Under the pieces are notes generated by a model. It was not told where the DNA came from and did no database searches. It saw only the letters and a program-made list of their open reading frames with translations. This document shows positions 54,993 to 62,581 of a stretch of 64,000 nt of DNA, piece by piece; positions within the stretch are counted from its first letter, which is position 1, and the number at the start of each line of letters is the position of its first letter. This DNA is from Xanthobacter flavus (GTDB lineage Bacteria > Pseudomonadota > Alphaproteobacteria > Rhizobiales > Xanthobacteraceae): the NCBI RefSeq assembly GCF_017875275.1, contig NZ_JAGGML010000001.1, positions 3,555,001-3,619,000 on the forward strand, read 5' to 3'. The position numbers and the translations under genes were made by a program.

Positions 54993-56156
54993 ATGCTGGC
55001 AAGCTTCCTCGCCCCCTTCCGCCGCGCGCCCGAGGAGGCCAAGGCGAGCCGCACCGGGCGCCTCATCGCACTCCTCTCCGCCGGCAGGCCGCGCTGGACC
55101 CCGCGCGATTACGCTTCGCTGGCCCGCGAGGGCTATGCCCGCAACGCCATCGCCTACCGCGCCGTGCGGCTCATCGGTGAGGCGGCGGCGACCGTGCCCT
55201 TGGTGCTCACGGTGAACGGGCGCGAGCACGACACCCACCCCTTCCTCGATCTCCTCGCCCGGCCCAACCCGCGCCTCACCCGGGCGGCCTTGTTCGAGGC
55301 CATCTGCTGCCATTTGCTGGTGGCCGGCAACGCCTATGTGGAGGCGGTGGCGCTCGATGGCGCGCCGCGCGAGCTGCATCTGCTGCGCCCCGACCGGGTG
55401 CGCGTGGTGCCGGGGCCGGACGGCTGGCCCGAGGCATTCGACTACACGCTGGGCAGCGAGACCGTGCGCATCGCGCAGGACACTTTGGTGCCCGGCGCCG
55501 ACGTGCCGCCCATCCTGCATCTCTCCGCCTTCAACCCGCTGGACGACCATTACGGCTTCGCCCCGCTGGCGGCCGCGCAGCAGGCGCTCGATCTCCACAA
55601 CGCCGCCAGCGCCTGGAACAAGGCGCTCATCGACAATGCCGCCCGGCCCTCCGGCGCCCTCGTCTATGGCGGCACGGGCGCGTTGACGGAGGAGCAGTTC
55701 GAGCGGCTGAAGGGCGAGCTGGAAGCCTCCTTCCAGGGCGCGGTGAATGCCGGCCGCCCGCTGCTGCTGGAAGGCGGGCTCGACTGGCGCCCGCTCTCCC
55801 TCTCGCCCAAGGACATGGACTTCGAGGCCGCCCGCAATTCCGCCGCGCGGGAGATCGCGCTGGCCGTTGGCGTGCCGCCCATGCTGCTCGGCATCCCCGG
55901 CGACAACACCTATGCCAACTACGCCGAGGCGAACCGCGCGCTCTGGCGCCAGAGCGTCGTGCCACTGGTGCGCCGCGTGTGCGACGCCCTCGCTCTGTGG
56001 CTCGCCCCGGCCTATGGCGGCGGCCTCACCCTGGTGCCCGACCTCGACCAGATCGAGGCGCTTTCCGCCGAGCGCTCGGAACTGTGGGCGCGGGTGGGCG
56101 CGGCGGACTTCCTGAGCGACGCGGAGAAGCGGGCGGCGGTGGGGTATCAGGGGTAG
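54993..56156 (+). CDS. Phage/GTA portal protein (HK97 type, g3-like)
   Basis: A 387-residue portal protein that forms the dodecameric DNA channel at one capsid vertex. Typical segments are YARNAIAYRAVRLIGEAAATVPL, LVAGNAYVEAVALDG, LHLSAFNPLDDHYGFAPLAAAQQALD and the VPPMLLGIPGDNTYANYAEANRALW stretch conserved in HK97-type portals. GGAG precedes the ATG at 54993; a longer frame to 54699 runs through the HPP gene and is rejected. The order terminase-portal is interrupted by two non-phage genes. Confidence 0.93.
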   Translation: MLASFLAPFRRAPEEAKASRTGRLIALLSAGRPRWTPRDYASLAREGYARNAIAYRAVRLIGEAAATVPLVLTVNGREHDTHPFLDLLARPNPRLTRAALFEAICCHLLVAGNAYVEAVALDGAPRELHLLRPDRVRVVPGPDGWPEAFDYTLGSETVRIAQDTLVPGADVPPILHLSAFNPLDDHYGFAPLAAAQQALDLHNAASAWNKALIDNAARPSGALVYGGTGALTEEQFERLKGELEASFQGAVNAGRPLLLEGGLDWRPLSLSPKDMDFEAARNSAAREIALAVGVPPMLLGIPGDNTYANYAEANRALWRQSVVPLVRRVCDALALWLAPAYGGGLTLVPDLDQIEALSAERSELWARVGAADFLSDAEKRAAVGYQG

Positions 56157-56162
56157 GGCGAC

Positions 56163-56951
56163 TCAGGTCAGTTCGTCGCTTTCGACGATGGGACTGATCC
56201 AGCCCGCCTCGTTCGCAGGGCCAAATCTGGTAACGTAGCGATCGAAATATTTGGCAAACCATTTGTTGTACGAATAGTGTTTATGGTTTTCCCGCGAGTC
56301 TTCTAAGAGCTGTGCGATGATGTCACGGCATGCGCGTATGTATCGGAATGGCTCTGATGTCGAAAATTTGGCCCATCCGATGGTATGGCTCGCCTTTGCA
56401 CGTTCCTCGAAGTCTTTAAGGGTATGGATAAAATAGGGGCCGTCCCCGGCAGGGATGACCCACCGGGTGCCGCTCGCCTCGAGGAGCACCCGTGCGGGCT
56501 TCTGTACGATGATGCGGGGGAAGATGGCAGACTGAGTCTCCAGCTGATACGCGCGTACGAGCGCTGGGCCGAGCACGGTGCCATCGCGGTGAAGGAGATC
56601 GCCGCGTACAAGAGCGCCGCGCGTCAGAAAGCCCGCCCGCAGCAACGCGATGCAGATACTGTTGACGCTCCATGCAAGATCGCACAATCGACTCATATTG
56701 TCTTCGGCATGGGAACATGCAGCGGTGGATATGATGATGCTGTCCGAAAACACGGACAGTTCCAGTTCGCCGCCATGTATATTTGTTATCTTGTCCTTTG
56801 AAGTCTGGTGTATTTTTTTGACGTTTGAGATGACGGACTTGGCATTTTCTGCATGTTGCATCACGTAGGCTGAGAAGCCTAAGATGTCGATAAAGCAAAG
56901 GAAGCGATCATCGTAGGTCTTTGCCTCATCCTCAGGGACGTCTTCGGTCAC
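56163..56951 (-). CDS. Putative nucleotidyl-cyclase-like protein in a lower-GC cassette
   Basis: A 262-residue soluble protein of no named family that I can assign. Its motif order recalls class III nucleotidyl cyclases: FLCFIDILGFSAYV with D22 (first metal-ligand position), VFSDSIIIS with D70 (second ligand-like Asp), and TRGALVRGDLLHRDGTVLGPA at about 110-130. The C-terminal 100 residues are aromatic and basic (YSYNKWFAKYFDRYV). The GTG start at 56951 overlaps the stop of the upstream partner (GTGA). Codon use is much more AT-rich than in all flanking genes, which indicates acquisition by transfer. It is on the strand opposite to the GTA genes, just 6 bases from the portal stop. Catalytic activity is unproven. 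Confidence 0.6.
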   Translation of the reverse strand: MTEDVPEDEAKTYDDRFLCFIDILGFSAYVMQHAENAKSVISNVKKIHQTSKDKITNIHGGELELSVFSDSIIISTAACSHAEDNMSRLCDLAWSVNSICIALLRAGFLTRGALVRGDLLHRDGTVLGPALVRAYQLETQSAIFPRIIVQKPARVLLEASGTRWVIPAGDGPYFIHTLKDFEERAKASHTIGWAKFSTSEPFRYIRACRDIIAQLLEDSRENHKHYSYNKWFAKYFDRYVTRFGPANEAGWISPIVESDELT

Positions 56952-57445
56952 GGCACTTCGACGCGAATGATGCTGGCGGTGCGATCTTGGGCTTTGTGGG
57001 GATGCCCCTTGGCATCCAGGGGCTCCCATTGCTTCGTCAGCAGGCGCCCCCGGGGGGCAAGGGCACGGCCGGTGAGAGGATCCCACTCGTAGATCTCGTG
57101 CTCAAAATCCCGCGACCGCATGGAGGGCACGATCGTCCAGTCCGACACGTTGGTAAGCCGAATTCTGTAGAGTTCGTCGATAGGGCAACTATCCGTATGA
57201 TCGTCGTAGATATTCAGGTAGGCGGAGCCGTGGTCGCTAATGTCGCGAACGAAGCCGATGATCTTCCGGCGACGTTCTCGCTCTGGCGACTGGATGAGGT
57301 AAACGACCTCGCCGCGCCGGAGGGCGCCATTCGCACGGTTCCTGCCGCATCTTATCAACGCGTGGATGATGCTCTTATTCTTTTTCAGGTTATCGGACAA
57401 AGAAAGGGGCAGCGAAATCAATGCCTCGTCCTGGTTGGTCGGCAT
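56948..57445 (-). CDS. Unknown 165-residue partner of the cyclase-like protein
   Basis: A soluble, highly charged protein with no signal peptide or membrane helix. The N-terminal part has LSLSDNLKKNKSIIHALIRC; the centre RRGEVVYLIQSPERERRRKI then IGFVRDISDHGSAYLNIYDD suggests a small beta-rich fold; the end is basic. I do not recognise a family. The ATG at 57445 has no clear ribosome-binding site. It is upstream of, and overlaps, the cyclase-like gene, so the two form an operon. It has the same lower GC content. Confidence 0.6.
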   Translation of the reverse strand: MPTNQDEALISLPLSLSDNLKKNKSIIHALIRCGRNRANGALRRGEVVYLIQSPERERRRKIIGFVRDISDHGSAYLNIYDDHTDSCPIDELYRIRLTNVSDWTIVPSMRSRDFEHEIYEWDPLTGRALAPRGRLLTKQWEPLDAKGHPHKAQDRTASIIRVEVP

Positions 57446-57544
57446 ATGGGCTTAAGCGTGTATCGCGTCAAAATACAACTTAAACGATAATTCATCTGCG
57501 GGCAACAACCTGCTCCGCTTTCGCTCCCCCTTCGCGAGCCCCCC

Positions 57545-57733
57545 ATGGATACCCTCATCCGCACCTTCGCCGAGCGGGGCGATCTCGCGCATCTGGCGCT
57601 GCTGCTGTGGGCGCTGGCGGCCACCGCCGGCCTGTGGCGGACGCTCACCGAGCTGGCCCGTGCCAATGCGCGGATGGACGCGCTGGTGCGCGAGCTGGCC
57701 CGCTTCAACGCGCGTTTCGACGACCTCTCCTGA
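57545..57733 (+). CDS. Small GTA g3.5-like protein
   Basis: A 62-residue protein, MDTLIRTFAERGDLAHLALL then a hydrophobic helix (LLLWALAATAGLW) and an amphipathic end (ELARANARMDALVRELARFN). Its place between portal and prohead protease matches the short ORF (g3.5) in Rhodobacter-type GTA clusters. It is probably a single-pass or helical accessory protein. GTA transcription resumes here after the cassette. Confidence 0.7.
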   Translation: MDTLIRTFAERGDLAHLALLLWALAATAGLWRTLTELARANARMDALVRELARFNARFDDLS

Positions 57734-57760
57734 CCCCCCAACACATCCTCGGAGACACCC

Positions 57761-57958
57761 ATGCGATCGCCATTCCAGAAGGCGTCCGCGCCGCGCATCC
57801 GCGCGCTCACCGGCGGGCCCAAAACCAAGGCCCGCGCCACGCCGCCGGCCCCTCCCGCCGCTGCCGGCACGGTCTTCCGCGAGTTCGTGGCGACGCTGGA
57901 GCGCATCGAGAAGAGCCGCCGCCGCAAGAAGCCGGCCCCGCCCGCAGGGGGCGCCTGA
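57761..57958 (+). CDS. Small basic GTA-cluster protein
   Basis: A 65-residue protein rich in Lys, Arg, Pro and Ala (MRSPFQKASAPRIRALTGGP, a helix TVFREFVATLERIEKSRRRKK). GGAG lies just upstream of the ATG at 57761. It begins 27 bases after g3.5 and ends 3 bases before the protease gene, so it is part of the head operon. No function is assigned. Confidence 0.6.
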   Translation: MRSPFQKASAPRIRALTGGPKTKARATPPAPPAAAGTVFREFVATLERIEKSRRRKKPAPPAGGA

Positions 57959-57961
57959 GCC

Positions 57962-58513
57962 ATGGCGGCCTCTGACCCCCCAACCGACGGCTACGCCATC
58001 GAGGGCTATGCCTGCCTGTTCGACGTGCCGGACCTCGGCCGCGATCTCGTCGAGCGCGGCGCCTTCGCGGCGAGCCTCGCCCGCCAGGGCGCGGGCGGCG
58101 TGCGCATGCTCTACCAGCACGATCCGGCCGAGCCCATCGGCGTGTGGACCGATGTGATCGAGGACGGGCGCGGCCTCTATGTGCGCGGCCGGCTCTCGCC
58201 CTTCGTCGCCCGCGCACGGGAGGTGGCGGCGCTGGTCCGCGACGGCGCGCTGGACGGCCTCTCCATCGGCTTCAAGGCGGTGACGGCCCGCACCGATCCG
58301 CGCACGCGCCTGCGCCGCATCGCCCGCATCGATCTGTGGGAGGTGTCCGTCGTCACCTTTCCCATGCAGCCGCAAGCGCGCATTGCGCGCAAAACCGACG
58401 ACGCCCGCATTGCGCGCAAAACCGACGACGCCCGCATCCGGCGCCCGGCCCCGTCCCCGGCCGCTTTGCTCACCGCCGCGGCCGCCCGCCTGCGCGCCGC
58501 CGCCAGCGCCTGA
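57962..58513 (+). CDS. HK97-type prohead protease (GTA g4-like)
   Basis: A 183-residue capsid-maturation serine protease. The domain spans about 10-135: EGYACLFDVPDLGRDLVERGAF, H53 in LYQHDP, S101 in GLSIGFKAV and E127 in LWEVSVVTFPM, agreeing with the expected catalytic triad. A 9-residue unit, RIARKTDDA, is repeated twice in tandem at 140-157, just after the domain. The tail is Pro/Ala-rich. Confidence 0.9.
   Translation: MAASDPPTDGYAIEGYACLFDVPDLGRDLVERGAFAASLARQGAGGVRMLYQHDPAEPIGVWTDVIEDGRGLYVRGRLSPFVARAREVAALVRDGALDGLSIGFKAVTARTDPRTRLRRIARIDLWEVSVVTFPMQPQARIARKTDDARIARKTDDARIRRPAPSPAALLTAAAARLRAAASA
58379..58432 (+). repeat. Perfect 27-base tandem duplication inside the protease gene
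   Basis: 58379-58405 and 58406-58432 are identical, each encoding RIARKTDDA. A third partial unit (CGCATCCG) follows. The exact identity of the two copies suggests recent slippage or duplication, in frame. Confidence 0.9.
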
Positions 58514-58539
58514 TCTCCGCTCAACAGAAGGTTCTTCCC

Positions 58540-59796
58540 ATGTCGCTGAATACTGGCACTCACGAGGGTGCGCCCGAAACCAAGGTGGCCGGCGCCGAGC
58601 AGCGCATCGCGGTCGCCGATTTCCTGTCCGCCTTCGAGGCCTACAAGGAAACCAACGACGCGCGCCTTGCCCAGATGGAGCGCCGCGGCGCGGACGTGCT
58701 CACCACCGAGCAGCTGGCCCGCATCGATGCGGCCCTCGACGCCCACCAGGCGCGGCTCGATGCCCTCGCCACCAAGGCCCGCCGCCCGGCGCTGGGCGCG
58801 GCGCCCGAGCGCACCGCGGATGCCTCCCAGCACGGCGCGGCGTTCGACACCTATGCCCGCCATGGCGAGGCCGGCGGCCTGAAGGCGCTGGAGGCGAAGG
58901 CCCTCTCCGCCGGCACCGGCGCGGACGGCGGCTATCTCGTGCCCTACGAGGCGGAGCAGGAGATCGGCCGGCGGCTCGCCGCCCTGTCGCCCATCCGCGC
59001 GCTCGCCACGGTGCGGGTGATCGGCGCCGGCACCTATCGCAAGCCCTTCATGACCTCAGGCCCCGCCTCCGGCTGGGCGGCCGAGACGGCGGCCCGCCCG
59101 CAGACGGACAGTCCGGTCCTCGCCGAGCTCGCCTTCCCCGCCATGGAGCTTTACGCCATGCCGGCGGCGACGCAGGCGCTGCTCGACGATGCGCAGGTGA
59201 ACATCGAGGACTGGCTGGCGCAGGAGGTGGACGCCGCCTTCGCCGAGCAGGAGGGCACCGCCTTCGTCACCGGCGACGGGGTGGCCAAGCCCAAGGGCTT
59301 CCTGGCCTATACCAAGGTCGCCGAGAGCGCCTGGACCTGGGACAAGGTGGGGTTTGTTGCCACCGGCGCGGCCGGCGCCTTCCCCTCCGCGACGCCGGCT
59401 GATCCGCTCCTCGATCTCGTCTATGCGCTGAAGGGCGGCTACCGCCAGAACGCCACCTTCGTGATGAACCGCAAGACGCAAGGCGCCGTGCGCAAGCTGA
59501 AGGACGAGAACGGCAATTATCTCTGGGCGCCCCCCGCAGGCGTCGGCCAGCCGGCGAGCCTCCTCGGCTTCCCGGTCGCCGAGAGCGAGGCCATGCCGGA
59601 CATCGCTGCGGACGCCCACGCCATCGCCTTCGGCGACTTCCGCCGCTTCTATCTGGTGGTGGACCGCGCCGGGGTGCGGGTGCTGCGCGACCCGTATTCG
59701 GCCAAGCCTTACGTGCTGTTCTACACCACCAAGCGCGTGGGCGGCGGCGTGCAGGACTTCGACGCCGCGAAGCTCATGAAGTTCGCCGCGAGCTGA
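58540..59796 (+). CDS. HK97-fold major capsid protein (GTA g5-like)
   Basis: A 418-residue capsid precursor. The first ~110 residues are a helical scaffold or delta-like region (VADFLSAFEAYKETNDARLA). The coat domain starts around GTGADGGYLVPYEAEQEIGRRL and includes SPIRALATVRVIGAGTYRKP, ATQALLDDAQVNIEDWLAQE and TAFVTGDGVAKPKGFLAY, which are hallmarks of GTA/HK97 capsids. AGAAGG precedes the ATG at 58540. It is followed by a palindromic element rather than by the connector gene. Confidence 0.93.
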   Translation: MSLNTGTHEGAPETKVAGAEQRIAVADFLSAFEAYKETNDARLAQMERRGADVLTTEQLARIDAALDAHQARLDALATKARRPALGAAPERTADASQHGAAFDTYARHGEAGGLKALEAKALSAGTGADGGYLVPYEAEQEIGRRLAALSPIRALATVRVIGAGTYRKPFMTSGPASGWAAETAARPQTDSPVLAELAFPAMELYAMPAATQALLDDAQVNIEDWLAQEVDAAFAEQEGTAFVTGDGVAKPKGFLAYTKVAESAWTWDKVGFVATGAAGAFPSATPADPLLDLVYALKGGYRQNATFVMNRKTQGAVRKLKDENGNYLWAPPAGVGQPASLLGFPVAESEAMPDIAADAHAIAFGDFRRFYLVVDRAGVRVLRDPYSAKPYVLFYTTKRVGGGVQDFDAAKLMKFAAS

Positions 59797-59881
59797 GGGC
59801 TGTTCCCCGGACCAGCGACGGCGAAAGCCGGCGCGCCGATCCGGGGGCCAGCGCAAAAGTGCCGCGAAGCGGGCGCGCTCT

Positions 59882-60022
59882 CCCCTCTCCCCTTGCGGGA
59901 GAGGGGCCGGGGGTGAGGGGTGTTCAGCGCCAACCGTCCGGCTGCGGCCTTGCGCGGCACCAGCCCCCTCACCCGTCTCGCGGCTGCGCCGCGATCCACC
60001 CTCTCCCGCAAAGGGGAGAGGG
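59882..60022. repeat. Palindromic element A: inverted pair of CCCTCTCCC hairpins
   Basis: Left hairpin CCCCTCTCCC (59882-59891) with GGGAGAGGGG (59897-59906), followed by GGGGGTGAGGGG. Right hairpin CCCTCTCCC (59999-60007) with GGGAGAGGG (60014-60022), preceded in mirror image by CCCCCTCACCC. The two halves form a larger inverted repeat. The right half carries an extra GC-rich palindrome, GTCTCGCGGCTGCGCCGCGATC. It separates the capsid gene from the convergent lytic transglycosylase gene and may terminate both. Confidence 0.75.
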
Positions 60023-60035
60023 AAAAATGACCCCC

Positions 60036-60899
60036 TCAGTTCGGCAGCACCAGGCAGGCGCCGCCGGCCTTGCGGAGGCGCTCGCACATCTTCATGCCCT
60101 CGGCCTTGGACTGGGCCGGCAGGCGCACGCGATAGAAGGTGCGCGGGCCGCGCCCGCCCACCCGCGTGGAGATGATGACCGGCACGAGGTCCGCGAACAC
60201 CTGCGGCGCGCGCTGCGCCTCGCGCCGGAAGGAGGCCAGCGCAATGTCGCGCGAATAATTGCCGGAGATCTGCACGCCCCAGGGCGCGAACAGCGCATTC
60301 GCCGGCTGGCCCGCCGCCGGCGCCGGCGCACCCTTGCGCAGGCTCGCGACAGTGGCGAGGCACGGCTCGGGCGGAAAATCCGCCGGGCCGAAGGCGGCCG
60401 TGCCCTGCTTCTTCAGCCCGGCCCAATCCTCCGCCGTGCGGCCGGTGATGATGCGCACATAGGCGCGCGTCTCGTTGGGCAGTCCGCCGCCGCCGAGGAA
60501 CCCGTTCACCCGCCCCGGCCCGGCATTGTAGGCGGCTGCCGCGAGGCCGAGATTGCCGAACCGCCGGTTGAGATCGGCGATCAAGGCGGCAGAGGCGGGG
60601 ATCGCCGCCTCCGGATCGAACGGATCTGTGAGCCCGCGCTCCTTCGCCGTGCCCGGCATGAATTGGGCGATGCCCTGCGCGCCCGCGCGGCTCACCACGT
60701 CCGGGCGGAACGAGCTTTCCTGCCAGATGAGGCGGGTGAGGAAGGAGGCGGGCAGCCCCTCCTTCGCCGCTGCCCCGTCGATGAGCCGGCAAATGGCGTG
60801 ATCGACGGTCTCGCCGCCGGGGGATTGGGCGTGCGCGGGGGCCGCGAGCGCGAGAAGGACCACGAAGCCGCGCCATGCATGCTGCAGGGCGGCGCGCAC
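60036..60899 (-). CDS. Lytic transglycosylase (SLT family), secreted
   Basis: A 287-residue periplasmic protein with a signal peptide (about residues 1-24, ending AHAQ). An SLT domain follows at about 38-160: E61 in IWQESSFRPDVVSRAG (catalytic Glu), then GIAQFMPGTAKERGL and AAYNAGPGRVNGFLG. The C-terminal part (190-287) is a separate region that looks SPOR-like in layout (FYRVRLPAQSKAEGMKMCERL). It starts with GTG one base after the stop of the serine-protease gene. It runs opposite to the GTA genes around it. Its role could be general wall turnover, or particle release if it is co-opted. Confidence 0.87.
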   Translation of the reverse strand: MRAALQHAWRGFVVLLALAAPAHAQSPGGETVDHAICRLIDGAAAKEGLPASFLTRLIWQESSFRPDVVSRAGAQGIAQFMPGTAKERGLTDPFDPEAAIPASAALIADLNRRFGNLGLAAAAYNAGPGRVNGFLGGGGLPNETRAYVRIITGRTAEDWAGLKKQGTAAFGPADFPPEPCLATVASLRKGAPAPAAGQPANALFAPWGVQISGNYSRDIALASFRREAQRAPQVFADLVPVIISTRVGGRGPRTFYRVRLPAQSKAEGMKMCERLRKAGGACLVLPN

Positions 60900-60900
60900 G

Positions 60901-61647
60901 TCAGAGCCCGGTCGCGGGGAGGGGGCTCCCCAGCATCTTGGCGGTGCTGGTGATCCAGTCGCGATGCAGCGACACCAGGGTGACGCCTGTGACGCCGCCG
61001 CAGCCGCGCGCGCCGCCCGCGGCGGTCGCCCAGCCGACCACGCCGGCCACCGCGCCGTCGAGGAAGGCCGGCCCGCCGGAATCCCCGGTGCAGGCCCCGG
61101 CCGCGCCCTCTGGCGCGGACAGCCGCACCATGATGCCCCCGGTGCTGCCGATGGAGGGCAGGGCGACGCTGCGCAGCGTGCCCGCGCTCTTCATGGCGCC
61201 ATCGGCGGTCACGCCATAGCCGGCGATCCGGAAGGTGGCGCCCTTCTCCGGCAGTCCCGTGGCCGGGCTGAGCCGCGCCGTGCGGAAGCGCGCGGGCAAA
61301 GGCTCGGCGAGCTTCACCAGGGCGAGGTCCGGCGTCGGCCGGCGGGTCTGGAACTGGTCGGCGTCGAAGCGCGGATGCACCGAAACGCGCGCCGCCGGCA
61401 CCAGCCGGGGTTCGCCATCGCCGAGGATGGCCACCGCATAGTCCGCCTTCGGCGCGACGCAGTGCGCCGCCGTCAGCACCAGGTCGCGGGCCAGCACCGT
61501 GCCGGTGCAGGAGGCGCCGCGGGTGGAGACGATCATCACTGTCTGTGCCGCCACATCCGCCGTCGCCGTCCCGCCGCCGACGATGGCGTGGGCCGGGCCG
61601 GCGGAGAGGAGCGCGAGGGCGAGCGCGAGGGGGCGGAGCGTCATCAT
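60901..61647 (-). CDS. Secreted trypsin-like serine protease (S1 family)
   Basis: A 248-residue protein with a signal peptide (MMTLRPLALALALLSAGPAH) and IVGGG mature start. The triad is intact: H62 in LTAAHC, D107 in PDLALVKL and S190 in CTGDSGGP. Cysteines at the usual positions could form disulfides. The Gly/Ala-rich binding region GVVGWATAAGGARGCGGVTGV is near the end. GGGGG lies just before the start codon; 61647 or 61644 may be used. It forms a pair with the lytic transglycosylase gene and is bounded on its far side by a palindromic element. Confidence 0.88.
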   Translation of the reverse strand: MMTLRPLALALALLSAGPAHAIVGGGTATADVAAQTVMIVSTRGASCTGTVLARDLVLTAAHCVAPKADYAVAILGDGEPRLVPAARVSVHPRFDADQFQTRRPTPDLALVKLAEPLPARFRTARLSPATGLPEKGATFRIAGYGVTADGAMKSAGTLRSVALPSIGSTGGIMVRLSAPEGAAGACTGDSGGPAFLDGAVAGVVGWATAAGGARGCGGVTGVTLVSLHRDWITSTAKMLGSPLPATGL

Positions 61648-61760
61648 CCCCCGTTTCTGCCGCCCGCCGCCGGGAGCGTCAATGGTGCTCCGGACAAGGG
61701 AATGCGCAGCCGGAAGACCGATCCGGTGCTCGAGAGGGCGACGGCGGCACAAGTTCTTCC

Positions 61761-61941
61761 TCCCCTCTCCCCTCGCGGGAGAGAGGCAGGGGGTGAGGGG
61801 GAGAGACCTCTCCGCCAAACCCGACGCCAGTCCCTGCTGCGCCACGCCCCTCACCCCCACCCTCTCCCGCCCGAACTCGGCTTTTGCCGAGTTCGGTTCG
61901 TGAGGGTCGAAGTCGGCAATAGCCGACTTCGAGGGGAGAGG
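61761..61941. repeat. Palindromic element B with two nested hairpins
   Basis: The same inverted-pair design as element A: a left CCTCTCCC/GGGAGAGAGG hairpin followed by GGGGGTGAGGGG (61764-61800), and at the right CCCCTCACCCCCACCCTCTCCCGC-type sequence closing at GGGGAGAGGG (about 61941). The right hairpin's loop contains two extra perfect palindromes: CGAACTCGGC-TTTT-GCCGAGTTCG at 61872-61895 and TCGAAGTCGGC-AATA-GCCGACTTCGA at 61907-61932. It lies between the protease gene and the connector gene. Confidence 0.75.
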
Positions 61942-62017
61942 GAGCACGGCCGGTGCCGGAAGGGGCCGCCCGCCGCGCAACTGCCACTCGCCCATCCATT
62001 TCACCCGGAGCCCCCCC

Positions 62018-62581
62018 ATGGCCGAACTTCTCTCCGGCCCCGCCGCCGAACCGCTGACGCGGGCGGAGGCGAAGGCCTTCCTGCGTGTCGAGACCGACGC
62101 GGAGGACCCCCTCATCGATGCCCTGATCGCCGCCGCCCGCCGCCATGTGGAGGCCGAGAGCGGGCGCATCCTGATGGACCAGACCTGGCGCGTCTCGCTG
62201 GACCGCTGGCCCCTGCGTGGCGTCATCCCGGCGCCCGTGGCTCCGGTGCGGACGATCCTCGAAGCCACGGTCGCGGCGGCGGACGGCACGCCGGTGGCGC
62301 TGCCCGAAGGCGCGCTCGCTTTGGTGGGCGACCGGGCGCCGGCGCTGATCCGCGTTTCGCCCGCGCAGGTTTCGGCGCCCCTCGTCTCCCATGGCGGCAT
62401 CGTCATCACGCTCCTCGCCGGTTATGGCGCGGACGCTTCTGGCGTGCCGGCCGATCTCGTGCAGGCGGTGCGGCTCATGCTCGCCCATCTCTACGAGCAT
62501 CGCGACGGGCCGGGGGATGCCACGGCGCTCCCCGCCGCCGTCCGCGCGCTCATCGCGCCCTATCGCGTGGTGCGGCTGTGA
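62018..62581 (+). CDS. Head-tail connector protein (GTA g6-like)
   Basis: A 187-residue protein of the gp6-like connector family. The typical N-terminus is LTRAEAKAFLRVETDAEDPLIDALIAAARRHVEAESGR, followed by DQTWRVSLDRWP, and a C-terminal LAHLYEHRDGPGDA helix. It caps the portal so that the tail can join. The binding site is GGAG before the ATG at 62018. Its stop overlaps the GTG start of the next gene (GTGA), starting a run of coupled genes. Confidence 0.9.
   Translation: MAELLSGPAAEPLTRAEAKAFLRVETDAEDPLIDALIAAARRHVEAESGRILMDQTWRVSLDRWPLRGVIPAPVAPVRTILEATVAAADGTPVALPEGALALVGDRAPALIRVSPAQVSAPLVSHGGIVITLLAGYGADASGVPADLVQAVRLMLAHLYEHRDGPGDATALPAAVRALIAPYRVVRL

Noticed and set aside
56385-56801. 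Plus-strand frame opposite the cyclase-like gene
   Set aside because: Short, without a ribosome-binding site, and the minus-strand reading has a coherent motif order and an overlapping operon partner.
56163-57445. Definite annotation of the cassette as a Pycsar antiphage system
   Set aside because: Only a motif-order resemblance is visible, and the partner lacks the membrane or TIR effector that defines known systems; recorded as a hypothesis only.
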